From the NCBI GenBank assembly GCA_002309855.1, contig DBYD01000035.1, forward strand, positions 7,439 through 71,438: DNA of 64,000 nucleotides, in the 5' to 3' direction. Positions 25,545 through 33,461 of the stretch are shown here, piece after piece. Position 1 is the stretch's first letter. Each line of letters opens with the position of its first letter. Below the pieces are notes generated by a model. It was not told the DNA's origin. It searched no databases and was given only the letters and a program-made list of their open reading frames with translations. Position numbers and translations under genes: made by a program. This DNA is from Bacteroidales bacterium UBA1195 (lineage in GTDB: Bacteria > Bacteroidota > Bacteroidia > Bacteroidales > WCHB1-69).

Positions 25545-27010
25545 TGCATTTACACCATTCCCGGTGCGGAACACTGATGTTGGCACTGCTTTGTGTTTTG
25601 TCACTCCAGCTCTGCGGACAACACGACACAGCACTCCGCCTTAGAATGGAACTTTCCGACACCCTGCGCAATTCAGGGCTTGCCCTGCCGGCATGGCACC
25701 GTACCCCTACCCGCTCCACGGTGGCAGAAGATGCCGAAAAAACACTCACCTATCTGGAAAACCACGGATTCCCTTTTGCGGAGGTGCGCATGTGGCAGCC
25801 ATCCCTCCAACATCCTGACTCAGTTGTGGTGCAAATCATCGCAAATCCATTCATCCGCTGGGACAGCATAGTGCTGAAAGGCGATGCCCGCCTCTCTCCA
25901 CGCTTTCTATACCCATACCTGAAAATCCGGCGCGGAACCCCATACCGCGAACAGTGCGTCACACAGGCGGCAACAGCATTGAACGTCCTGCCTTATGTGG
26001 AGATGACACGTCCTCCCTCCCCCACCTTCACCTCCGAATCGGCTGCACTTTACGTTTATCTCAACAAGAAAAACGCCAACAGTTTCGACGGATATGTCGG
26101 CTTTGGCTCAAACGGACAGGGCGACGGCATCACCCTTTACGGACAGATGCAGCTGAAACTCACAAATGTGCTGGCACGTGGGGAGGAGTTTTCCGTGGAC
26201 TGGAACCGTCCGCGTCCCGAGCACCAGCAGCTGCAGGTTGAAGGCAGCTATCCCTGCCTGTTCGGCACACCGTTCGGGCTGTACGGACAGTTCTTCCTGC
26301 TGAAAAGCGACAGCACATATCACCGGGTTTCCCTGCCCATAGGGTTCCGCCACCTGCTTAAAGGCAACGATTTCATCCAAATGTATTACCGGTATGAACG
26401 CAGCAGCACCATAGCCACATCCGGCCAAAGAGACTGCAGAAGCGACATGTACGGTCTTCGCTTTTCCGCACTGCGAACCGACCGGATACGCATTCCGCAT
26501 AAGGGATTTCACCTTGACCTGTCGGGCGAAATCGGACGGAAAACAGAGATTGCCGATGGAGAACACAACACGGTGGCACGCGGCAGCGGCAACGCAGAGG
26601 GATTTCTGCCGTTCGGCAGGCGCTGGGTGCAATACATACGGTTTCAAAGCGGAATCATTCTCGACAACCGCCTGAACAGCAGCGACCTCTTCATGTTGGG
26701 TGGGCTGCGCAGCCTGCGCGGTCTGGACGAACAGTCCGTCACCGCCTCGGCTTACACATTTCTGACCGGGGAACTTCGTTTTTTCATGGATAGGGACATG
26801 TTTCTTCAAGCATTTGCGGACGGCGGCTGGTACGAGCGGAAAGGTGTCGGCGGCTACCGGAACGACCACCCGGTCGGCATGGGCATCGGCTTCTCATTCG
26901 ACTCCAAGGCCGGACTGCTCAGCCTCAACTACGCCGTTGCCGCCCACGACGGCCAAGGCTTCCGCCTCCGCGCCGCAAAGGTCTGCGTGGGGTATAGTGC
27001 GGTGTTCTGA
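25544..27010 (+). CDS. POTRA/Omp85-type outer-membrane protein
   Basis: The ATG at 25544 shares a base with the stop of the DUF4175 gene. The product is 488 residues with a signal peptide-like start (MHLHHSRCGTLMLALLCVLS). One or two POTRA-like modules lie at ~70-190 (YLENHGFPFAEVRM, then IRWDSIVLKGDARLSPRFLY). A 12-16 strand barrel follows, with the Omp85-type terminal region LFMLGGLRSLRGLDEQS and LRFFMDRDMFLQAFADGGW; the LRG motif corresponds to the conserved RGY/RGF of lid loop L6. It is shorter than BamA, so more like a TamA/FhaC-style or accessory Omp85. It presumably inserts or moves proteins or lipids across the outer membrane. Confidence 0.8.
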   Translation: MHLHHSRCGTLMLALLCVLSLQLCGQHDTALRLRMELSDTLRNSGLALPAWHRTPTRSTVAEDAEKTLTYLENHGFPFAEVRMWQPSLQHPDSVVVQIIANPFIRWDSIVLKGDARLSPRFLYPYLKIRRGTPYREQCVTQAATALNVLPYVEMTRPPSPTFTSESAALYVYLNKKNANSFDGYVGFGSNGQGDGITLYGQMQLKLTNVLARGEEFSVDWNRPRPEHQQLQVEGSYPCLFGTPFGLYGQFFLLKSDSTYHRVSLPIGFRHLLKGNDFIQMYYRYERSSTIATSGQRDCRSDMYGLRFSALRTDRIRIPHKGFHLDLSGEIGRKTEIADGEHNTVARGSGNAEGFLPFGRRWVQYIRFQSGIILDNRLNSSDLFMLGGLRSLRGLDEQSVTASAYTFLTGELRFFMDRDMFLQAFADGGWYERKGVGGYRNDHPVGMGIGFSFDSKAGLLSLNYAVAAHDGQGFRLRAAKVCVGYSAVF

Positions 27011-27054
27011 AAAAAAAAATCCCGCAAACCTGCATTCCGTATTCGGATTTGTTA

Positions 27055-27063
27055 TATTTTTGC
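27055..27063 (+). promoter_or_regulatory. Bacteroidota -7 box before the CPBP-recG operon
   Basis: TATTTTTGC matches TAnnTTTGC and lies 38 bases before the ATG at 27102. It could drive the whole overlapping run CPBP protease, RHH protein, recG and dus. Confidence 0.6.
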
Positions 27064-27101
27064 AAAATTAAAATAATATTAAAACAATATCAGATTCGGA
27101 T

Positions 27102-28013
27102 ATGAGGAAAGCGATTGTTTTTTCAATAATTGTATGCCTTGCCAGTTGGGCGGCATTCGCCGCAGCATACTGGGGACTCGGGCTTTCAAAACAATCTGTC
27201 GGGCTAAACCTGTTTTCGGTCTTCTACATGTTCATGCCATTATTGACGGCACTCGTCCTGCAGGCCGTTCACAAGGAGAAATTCAACCATACGGGATTGG
27301 TCAGCTTCAATTTGTCTTGGGCATGGCTTGTGGCCTGGCTGCTGCCAGTGTTCATGGTGGCAGCCTGCATATTCGTCAACGGGCTGATGCCGGGCGTCAC
27401 ACTGGAGTACAACGCCGAGCAGCTAATCAACCAGATGAATGTCCCTGAAGAGCAGCAGGAACTTGTAAGGGAGCAGATTGGAAAAATGCCGGCTGCAATG
27501 ATGATTGTCATGGTACTGTTCAGCGGCCTGATTGCCGGTGTCACCGTCAATGCGGTGGCCGCCTTCGGTGAAGAGTACGGCTGGCGGAACTATCTTGTCG
27601 GCGCATTGCGCAATGTGAAGTTCGCCAAAGCTGCATTGTTTATCGGCGTTGTCTGGGGCATCTGGCACTTTCCGCTCATCCTGATGGGCCACAACTATCC
27701 GGACCACCCGCAGTGGGGAGTGCCGATGATGGTGGCGATGTGCATTCTGCTCGGCATTATCGAGCTGTATTTTGTGCTGAAGGCAAAATCGATGATAGTG
27801 GCGGCCATAATGCACGGCACCGTCAACGCGTTGGCCGGCACATACATCTTTTTCACTTATGGCGGCAACAGTCTGCTGAACGGCATGGCAGGACTCTCCG
27901 GATTCATTGTCATGGCATTTGTCATACTCTGCATCCGGTTATACGACAAACATATTTCAAAGGATAACATCTGTTCAATGACCCTTGGTGAAGCATTGGA
28001 GAGGGAGTCATGA
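27102..28013 (+). CDS. CPBP-family intramembrane metalloprotease
   Basis: This 303-residue polytopic membrane protein carries the CAAX-protease/bacteriocin-processing (CPBP, Abi) motifs: EEYGWRNYL with the Glu pair at 157-158 and Arg 162, WHFPL (His ~189) and the distal HGTVNA. About eight hydrophobic helices are visible. Family members cleave prenylated proteins or bacteriocin-like peptides or act in self-immunity; the substrate here is unknown. The last codons overlap the start of the next gene (ATGA at 28010), so it is the first gene of a tightly coupled set leading to recG. Confidence 0.88.
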   Translation: MRKAIVFSIIVCLASWAAFAAAYWGLGLSKQSVGLNLFSVFYMFMPLLTALVLQAVHKEKFNHTGLVSFNLSWAWLVAWLLPVFMVAACIFVNGLMPGVTLEYNAEQLINQMNVPEEQQELVREQIGKMPAAMMIVMVLFSGLIAGVTVNAVAAFGEEYGWRNYLVGALRNVKFAKAALFIGVVWGIWHFPLILMGHNYPDHPQWGVPMMVAMCILLGIIELYFVLKAKSMIVAAIMHGTVNALAGTYIFFTYGGNSLLNGMAGLSGFIVMAFVILCIRLYDKHISKDNICSMTLGEALERES

Positions 28014-28213
28014 CAAAGGATAAGGAGAACACGAACGGGACAAAAAGCTTCCTGCTGCGCATGGACTCCAATACGATGGAGGCTGTGGAGCGATGGGCTG
28101 CGGACGAATTCCGCTCCGTCAACGGGCAGCTGCAGTGGATTGTTGCGGAGGCGCTGAAAAAGAGCGGACGGAACTGCCGCGCCGACCGGAAAGAGGAAGG
28201 GGGCCGGTCATGA
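28010..28213 (+). CDS. Small Arc-type ribbon-helix-helix DNA-binding protein
   Basis: The product is 67 residues. KSFLLRMDSNTMEAVERWAA, DEFRSVNGQLQWIVAEALKK has the pattern of an Arc-like RHH domain: a strand with alternating side chains, helix 1, a turn at SVNGQ and helix 2. It overlaps the protease gene by four bases upstream and recG by four bases downstream (ATGA in both places), so all three should be made together. It may regulate the operon or be the relic of a toxin-antitoxin module. No cognate operator stands out. Confidence 0.75.
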   Translation: MTKDKENTNGTKSFLLRMDSNTMEAVERWAADEFRSVNGQLQWIVAEALKKSGRNCRADRKEEGGRS

Positions 28214-30327
28214 CAGGCGACATGCTTCCCTTCTGGCAGACGCCCGTCGAATCCCTCAAAGGTGTGGGCGGACGCAAGGCGGAAATACTGAAAAAGGAGC
28301 TTCAGATTTTTACGCTGTACGACCTTCTTTTCTATTTCCCTTACAAATATGTGGACAAATCCCGCTTCTACCGCATCAGCGAAGTGCCGATGCATGCGCA
28401 GTCATACCTGCAAATAAAAGGGGTAATCACCGGCATGCAGGTTATTGGCGAGAAACGGGGAAAGCGTCTGGTCGCATTGTTCCAGGATGATAGCGGCAGC
28501 ATGGAGCTGGTGTGGTTCAACGGCATCGCCTACATGGAGAAGAACCTGAAGCTGAACCGTCCGTACGTTGTGTTCGGCAAGCCGCAGCTGTTCGGGCAGC
28601 GTTTCAGCATCACCCATCCGGAAATCCAGCTGGAGGAGGAGCGGGCGAACAGCGGCATCTCCATCCCCTTCCAGCCATTCTACAACACATCCGAAAAGAT
28701 GAAACGTTCCGGACTGGACAGCCGGAACATCAGCCGGCTCTGCATGCAGCTGCTGAACGGATACAGCCACCGCATAGAGGAGAGCCTGCCGCACCACCTT
28801 TTGCAGGCCTGCCGTCTGATGCCGCTGCGCGAAGCCCTTACGAACATCCATTTTCCACAATCCGACGCTCTGCTGAAAGCCGCACGCTACAGGCTGAAGT
28901 TCGACGAAATGTTCTTCCTCCAGCTCCAACTGCTCCGGCACAGGCAGAACCGGCAGGTTTCACAGGAAGGATTCCCGATGCCGAAAATCGGGGACAATTT
29001 CCACAAATGCTACGAAAAGCTGCCATTCGGCCTGACCGACGCACAGAAAAGGGTGATACGGGAAATCCGCAACGACCTTGTTTCAGGAAGGCAGATGAAC
29101 CGGCTGCTCCAGGGCGACGTGGGCAGCGGAAAGACAGTAACCGCACTGCTTGTCATGCTGATCGCAATCGACAACGGATTCCAGGCCTGCCTGATGGCGC
29201 CTACGGAAATCCTGGCCGAACAGCATTATGAAAGCATAAGCCGGACGCTTGCGGAGAGCGGGCTCCGCGTGGAGCTGCTCACCGGAAGCACCAGGAGCGC
29301 ACTGCGGAAAAAAATGCTTGAAGATCTGAAGAGCGGTGCCATCGACCTGCTCATCGGCACGCATGCGCTGATTGAAGATAAGGTTGAATTCGGCAATCTC
29401 GGTCTTGCAGTGATTGACGAGCAGCACCGCTTCGGGGTGGAGCAGCGTGCAAAGCTCTGGCGGAAAAACGACCCGCCGCCCCACGTGCTGGTGATGACCG
29501 CCACCCCCATCCCCCGCACCCTCGCCATGACCCTTTACGGAGACCTGCAGCTTTCGGTCATCGACGAGCTGCCGAAAAACCGCAAGCCGATTCTCACATA
29601 CCACTACAGCCAGCGTGCATGGCCGGAGGTCTATCCGTTTGTACGCAAGCAGATACAGGCGGGCCGGCAGGTCTTTGTGGTCTTTCCGCTGATTGAGGAA
29701 TCGGAGGCGTTGGACCTGCAGAACCTGATGGAGGGATACGAAGGGTTCAGCCGCGACTTTCCGGAGCCATATTACCACATCAGCTTGGTGCACGGGCGGA
29801 TGGACAGTGCGGACAAGAACCGCGAGATGGAGCGCTTCGCAACAGGCAAAACCCAGCTGCTGTTGGCGACATCCGTCATTGAGGTTGGAATTGACATACC
29901 GAACGCAAGCGTGATCATCATCGAGAACGCCGAGAGGTTCGGGCTGTCGCAGCTGCACCAGTTGCGCGGCCGTGTGGGACGTGGCAGCGAACAGTCATAC
30001 TGCATCCTGCTTTCCGGAGACAAGCTGACCGCCGAGAGCCGCCGTCGGCTCCAGGCCATGGTGGATACCAACAACGGCTTTGAGCTGGCCGACTTCGACC
30101 TGAAGCTGCGCGGCCCCGGCGACATGTCCGGCACGCGGCAGAGCGGCATGATGGACTTCCGACTGATTGACCTGGCAAAAGATGAGAAAATCATAAGCTA
30201 TTGCCGCGAAATCGCCAAAAACCTGCTGCGCGAAGACCCGACACTCGAAAAAGATGAGAACAGGGAAATACGCCTCCATCTGGACGAAATCGCAAAATTC
30301 CGCGTTGATTATTTACAAATCAGTTGA
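28210..30327 (+). CDS. recG: ATP-dependent DNA helicase RecG
   Basis: RecG remodels stalled forks and branch-migrates Holliday junctions. The ATG at 28210 overlaps the preceding stop. The 705-residue protein has the N-terminal wedge/OB domain (~70-160, YLQIKGVITGMQ), helicase motif I GDVGSGKT, motif II DEQHRFGV (the RecG form of DExH), motif III TATPIPRT, motif V TSVIEVGIDIPNA and motif VI QLRGRVGRG. All catalytic motifs are intact and the length is normal. A dihydrouridine synthase follows one base after the stop. Confidence 0.97.
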   Translation: MTGDMLPFWQTPVESLKGVGGRKAEILKKELQIFTLYDLLFYFPYKYVDKSRFYRISEVPMHAQSYLQIKGVITGMQVIGEKRGKRLVALFQDDSGSMELVWFNGIAYMEKNLKLNRPYVVFGKPQLFGQRFSITHPEIQLEEERANSGISIPFQPFYNTSEKMKRSGLDSRNISRLCMQLLNGYSHRIEESLPHHLLQACRLMPLREALTNIHFPQSDALLKAARYRLKFDEMFFLQLQLLRHRQNRQVSQEGFPMPKIGDNFHKCYEKLPFGLTDAQKRVIREIRNDLVSGRQMNRLLQGDVGSGKTVTALLVMLIAIDNGFQACLMAPTEILAEQHYESISRTLAESGLRVELLTGSTRSALRKKMLEDLKSGAIDLLIGTHALIEDKVEFGNLGLAVIDEQHRFGVEQRAKLWRKNDPPPHVLVMTATPIPRTLAMTLYGDLQLSVIDELPKNRKPILTYHYSQRAWPEVYPFVRKQIQAGRQVFVVFPLIEESEALDLQNLMEGYEGFSRDFPEPYYHISLVHGRMDSADKNREMERFATGKTQLLLATSVIEVGIDIPNASVIIIENAERFGLSQLHQLRGRVGRGSEQSYCILLSGDKLTAESRRRLQAMVDTNNGFELADFDLKLRGPGDMSGTRQSGMMDFRLIDLAKDEKIISYCREIAKNLLREDPTLEKDENREIRLHLDEIAKFRVDYLQIS

Positions 30328-30328
30328 C

Positions 30329-31309
30329 ATGAAGCTTGGAACCTACACTTTCGACCGCCCCGCACTCTACCTCGCCCCGATGGACGATGTGACCGACGCA
30401 CCGTTCCGTGACATCTGCCATCGAATGGGAGCCGATGTCACCGTCAGCGAGTTCATCGCCTCCGATGCACTGATAAGGGAGATAGAGGTGATACGGCGCA
30501 AATTGATTTCAGGACCGGACGAGCATCCCTTCGGCATCCAGATTTTCGGCAACAACGCCGAAAGCCTCTGCGCCGCCGCCCGTCTGGCTGAAGAGTGCCA
30601 ACCCGACTTCATCGACATCAACTGGGGATGCCCCGCGAAGAAAATCGCAGGGAAGAATGCCGGTTCCGGGATGCTTCAGTATCCTGACCAGCTGGTGGAG
30701 ATAACCCACCAGGTGGTGCGTTCCGTCTCGCTGCCGGTCACCGTCAAGACACGCATCGGCTACAACGACGCCTCAAAAATCATTGTGGAGCTTGCCAAAC
30801 GGCTGCAGGAGGCCGGCATCCGCGCCATAGCCATCCACGGACGGACAAAGTCGCAGATGTACAAGGGCGAAGCCGACTGGAGCCTTATCAACGCCGTAAA
30901 GAACGACCCCGAAATTGAAATTCCCGTAATCGGGAACGGTGACATAACCTCCGCCGAAACCGCGATGCAACGGCTGGCCGACTGCCCGCTGGACGGAATC
31001 ATGATCGGAAGGGGCGCAATCGGCAACCCCTGGATTTTCGCCCGGTGTCGCGCCCTGCTGGAAGGGAAGCCTCTGCCTCCGGAACCGGATCTGGCGGAAC
31101 GCGCCCGCATCTGTGAGGCGCACCTGCGAAGCGCCGCCGCACTCAAGGGGGAACGCACCGGAATGCTTGAGATGCGCAAGCACTACAAACCATATTTCAA
31201 AGGGTTACTGAATATTAAGGAACAAAAAATCAAAATGCTGACATCCGACGACATCCAGGAGGTGCTGGATATCCTGCAGGAGATGCAGCAAACCACACCA
31301 GAAAAATAA
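30329..31309 (+). CDS. dus: tRNA-dihydrouridine synthase
   Basis: This flavoprotein reduces uridines to dihydrouridine in the tRNA D-loop. It is 326 residues, starting at ATG 30329 (MKLGTYTFDRPALYLAPMDD), which is preferred to an upstream start inside recG. Visible hallmarks are the FMN-binding LAPMDDVTDAPFR, catalytic Cys 101 in NWGCPAKKIAGKNAGSG, the AIHGRT block and GNGDITSAETA, then GIMIGRGAIGNPW. The sequence most resembles DusB-type enzymes, but the subtype is not certain. It is downstream of recG and 8 bases upstream of engB. Confidence 0.95.
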   Translation: MKLGTYTFDRPALYLAPMDDVTDAPFRDICHRMGADVTVSEFIASDALIREIEVIRRKLISGPDEHPFGIQIFGNNAESLCAAARLAEECQPDFIDINWGCPAKKIAGKNAGSGMLQYPDQLVEITHQVVRSVSLPVTVKTRIGYNDASKIIVELAKRLQEAGIRAIAIHGRTKSQMYKGEADWSLINAVKNDPEIEIPVIGNGDITSAETAMQRLADCPLDGIMIGRGAIGNPWIFARCRALLEGKPLPPEPDLAERARICEAHLRSAAALKGERTGMLEMRKHYKPYFKGLLNIKEQKIKMLTSDDIQEVLDILQEMQQTTPEK

Positions 31310-31317
31310 CAACCGAT

Positions 31318-31932
31318 ATGCAGATAAAGAAAGCCGTTTACCTGAAAAGCAGCGCGAACTTCACGCAATGCCCCCCGCCCGACAAACCCGAGTACGCCTT
31401 TATAGGACGCTCCAATGTGGGGAAATCATCATTCATCAACATGCTGACCGGACAGCACAAGCTGGCAAAGACCTCCTCCACGCCCGGAAAGACACAGCTG
31501 ATCAACCATTTTTTGATTAATGACAGCTGGTATCTGGTGGATTTGCCCGGATACGGATACGCACGCACCGCCAAAACCCTGCGCACGCAATGGAACCGCA
31601 TGACCATGGACTACATCGGCCAGCGCAGCAACCTCTATTGCCTCTGCGTACTGATAGACAGCCGCCTGACACCGCAAAAAATCGACCTCAACTTTCTGGA
31701 CATTTTAGGGGAGCACGGAATTCCGTTTGTACTGGTCTTCACCAAAAGCGACAAGCAGAGCAGCCTGCGTACCGAACGCAACGTAGAGGCGTTTCTGGAA
31801 AAGCTGTCGGAAAAATGGGAGGAGGCTCCCCCCTACTTCATAACCTCCGCCGTCACCGGCAAAGGGCGCGACGAGTTCCTGGACTTTGTTGAAAAGACTA
31901 ACGCTTCCGCCACATCCGAAACTTTTTCCTGA
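31318..31932 (+). CDS. engB: Ribosome biogenesis GTP-binding protein EngB (YsxC/YihA)
   Basis: This TrmE-Era-EngA-EngB-type GTPase assists assembly of the large ribosomal subunit. The 204 residues include G1 GRSNVGKSS, G2 TPGKTQ, G3 DLPGYG and G4 TKSDK, all in order. The length is typical. It ends the run recG, dus, engB. Downstream a separate promoter-like TACTTTTG (31962-31969) precedes the next gene. Confidence 0.96.
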   Translation: MQIKKAVYLKSSANFTQCPPPDKPEYAFIGRSNVGKSSFINMLTGQHKLAKTSSTPGKTQLINHFLINDSWYLVDLPGYGYARTAKTLRTQWNRMTMDYIGQRSNLYCLCVLIDSRLTPQKIDLNFLDILGEHGIPFVLVFTKSDKQSSLRTERNVEAFLEKLSEKWEEAPPYFITSAVTGKGRDEFLDFVEKTNASATSETFS

Positions 31933-31997
31933 AAAGCGTGGCATGACATTCATAAATGTGTTACTTTTGTATTTTGAACAATTAAAAAAAACGGACC

Positions 31998-32588
31998 ATG
32001 TATATATACAAATTCAGACTGCTTTATGATGAGATTGAAGGTTTTGTAAGGGATTACGAAATCGGTGCGAAACAGACCTTCAAAGATTTTCACGACATCA
32101 TCATCCAAAGCATCAAAGGATTGAACCCAAAAGAGCTGGCATCGTTCTACATTTGCGACCGCAAATGGAACAAACTTAAGGAAATCACCCTGTTTGACAT
32201 GGATTCCGATGCGGACACACTTGAACAGGAGGTGGATGAAGAGGATCCGCAGCACCAGTATCTGACGACAAAAAAACAGGTGATGTCTGAGACGATCCTC
32301 AACCAATGCATCAACGACCCGCACCAGCGCATAATATACGAGCAGGATTTCCTGCACCTTCACACCTTCTATATCGAACTCATTAAATCAATGGAAGGGA
32401 AAGAGGGCAAAACATATCCTGTATGCACACACAGCAGTGGGGAAATGCCAAAGCCTGTCAATCTAAAAGAAGATGATTTTGAAGATCTTATCGACGACTC
32501 AGACTTGGAGGAGGAGGAAGCCTTCTATGATGACGAGGACATTGACAGCCTGAGCACCGACCTCACCGAAGAGCTCGGCCTTTACTGA
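31998..32588 (+). CDS. pRiA4b ORF-3-like conserved protein
   Basis: The product is 196 residues. The first ~150 (MYIYKFRLLYDEIEGFVRDY, then FKDFHDIIIQSI, FYICDRKWNKLKEITL) match the pRiA4b ORF-3-like domain, whose function is not established. The C-terminal ~45 residues are extremely acidic (DDFEDLIDDSDLEEEEAFYD) and probably disordered. It lies between engB and miaA, one base before the latter, an order I recall from Bacteroidales chromosomes. Conservation of the position hints at a housekeeping role linked to translation. This remains inference. Confidence 0.75.
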   Translation: MYIYKFRLLYDEIEGFVRDYEIGAKQTFKDFHDIIIQSIKGLNPKELASFYICDRKWNKLKEITLFDMDSDADTLEQEVDEEDPQHQYLTTKKQVMSETILNQCINDPHQRIIYEQDFLHLHTFYIELIKSMEGKEGKTYPVCTHSSGEMPKPVNLKEDDFEDLIDDSDLEEEEAFYDDEDIDSLSTDLTEELGLY

Positions 32589-32589
32589 G

Positions 32590-33459
32590 ATGGCCACCCT
32601 CCTGGTACTGACCGGCCCGACCGCCTCTGGCAAAACGACTTTGGCCATTCGTTGGGCGGAACGGCTCCGCACCGAAATACTCTCCGCCGATTCGCGCCAG
32701 TTCTACCGTGAGATGCGCATCGGCACAGCCGCACCCACACCAGACGAGCTGCGGCGCGTGCCGCACCATTTTGTCCAACATCTCTCCATCCACGACAGCT
32801 ATAACGTGTACCGATATGAACAGGACGCTCTCGTCCTGCTTGAAAAGCTGTTCCAAAACCATGAGAATGTGATACTCTGCGGCGGCAGCGGCCTCTACAT
32901 CGATGCGCTATGCAACGGCATTGACCTGCTTCCGGACCCAGACCCGGAACTGCGCGAGAATCTCCACCGGATGCTGCGCGAGAACCGCGTGGAGGAGTTC
33001 CACCAGATGCTGAAGGAGAAGGATCCCGAATATTACGAAGTGGTGGACAGGAACAACCCCGTGCGGATGGTACGCGCCCTCGAAGTCTGCATACAGACAG
33101 GACAGCCCTACTCCACCCTGCGCAAACAACAGGCTAAGGAGCGCCCATTCCAAATAATAAAATATGCCATCGCACTTCCCAGGGAAACTCTCAACGAACG
33201 CATTAACCGGCGGGTGGAACGCATGATGGAGGAGGGGCTTGAGGCGGAGGCGCGGCAGCTCTACCCGCTGCGCCAGCTGAACGCCCTTCAGACGGTCGGC
33301 TACCGCGAGCTGTTCGACCATTTTGACGGCAAGTGCACGCTGGAGGAGAGCGTGGAGGCAATCAAGGCCCACACGCGGCAGTACGCGAAACGTCAGATGA
33401 CCTGGTTCAAAAGGGACAGCGGCTACCGGTGGATCTCACCGGAAGAGATGCCATTCTGA
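32590..33459 (+). CDS. miaA: tRNA dimethylallyltransferase MiaA
   Basis: MiaA transfers a dimethylallyl group to N6 of A37 in tRNAs that read codons starting with U. The 289-residue protein shows the P-loop GPTASGKTTLA (residues ~8-18), the DSRQFYREMRIGTAAP substrate loop, GGSGLYIDALCNG and the C-terminal NALQTVGYRELFDHFDG with ARQYAKRQMTWFKRD. All key motifs are present. The gene starts one base after the acidic pRiA4b-like gene and is convergent with the M16 peptidase, with a 2-base gap. Confidence 0.97.
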   Translation: MATLLVLTGPTASGKTTLAIRWAERLRTEILSADSRQFYREMRIGTAAPTPDELRRVPHHFVQHLSIHDSYNVYRYEQDALVLLEKLFQNHENVILCGGSGLYIDALCNGIDLLPDPDPELRENLHRMLRENRVEEFHQMLKEKDPEYYEVVDRNNPVRMVRALEVCIQTGQPYSTLRKQQAKERPFQIIKYAIALPRETLNERINRRVERMMEEGLEAEARQLYPLRQLNALQTVGYRELFDHFDGKCTLEESVEAIKAHTRQYAKRQMTWFKRDSGYRWISPEEMPF

Positions 33460-33461
33460 CA

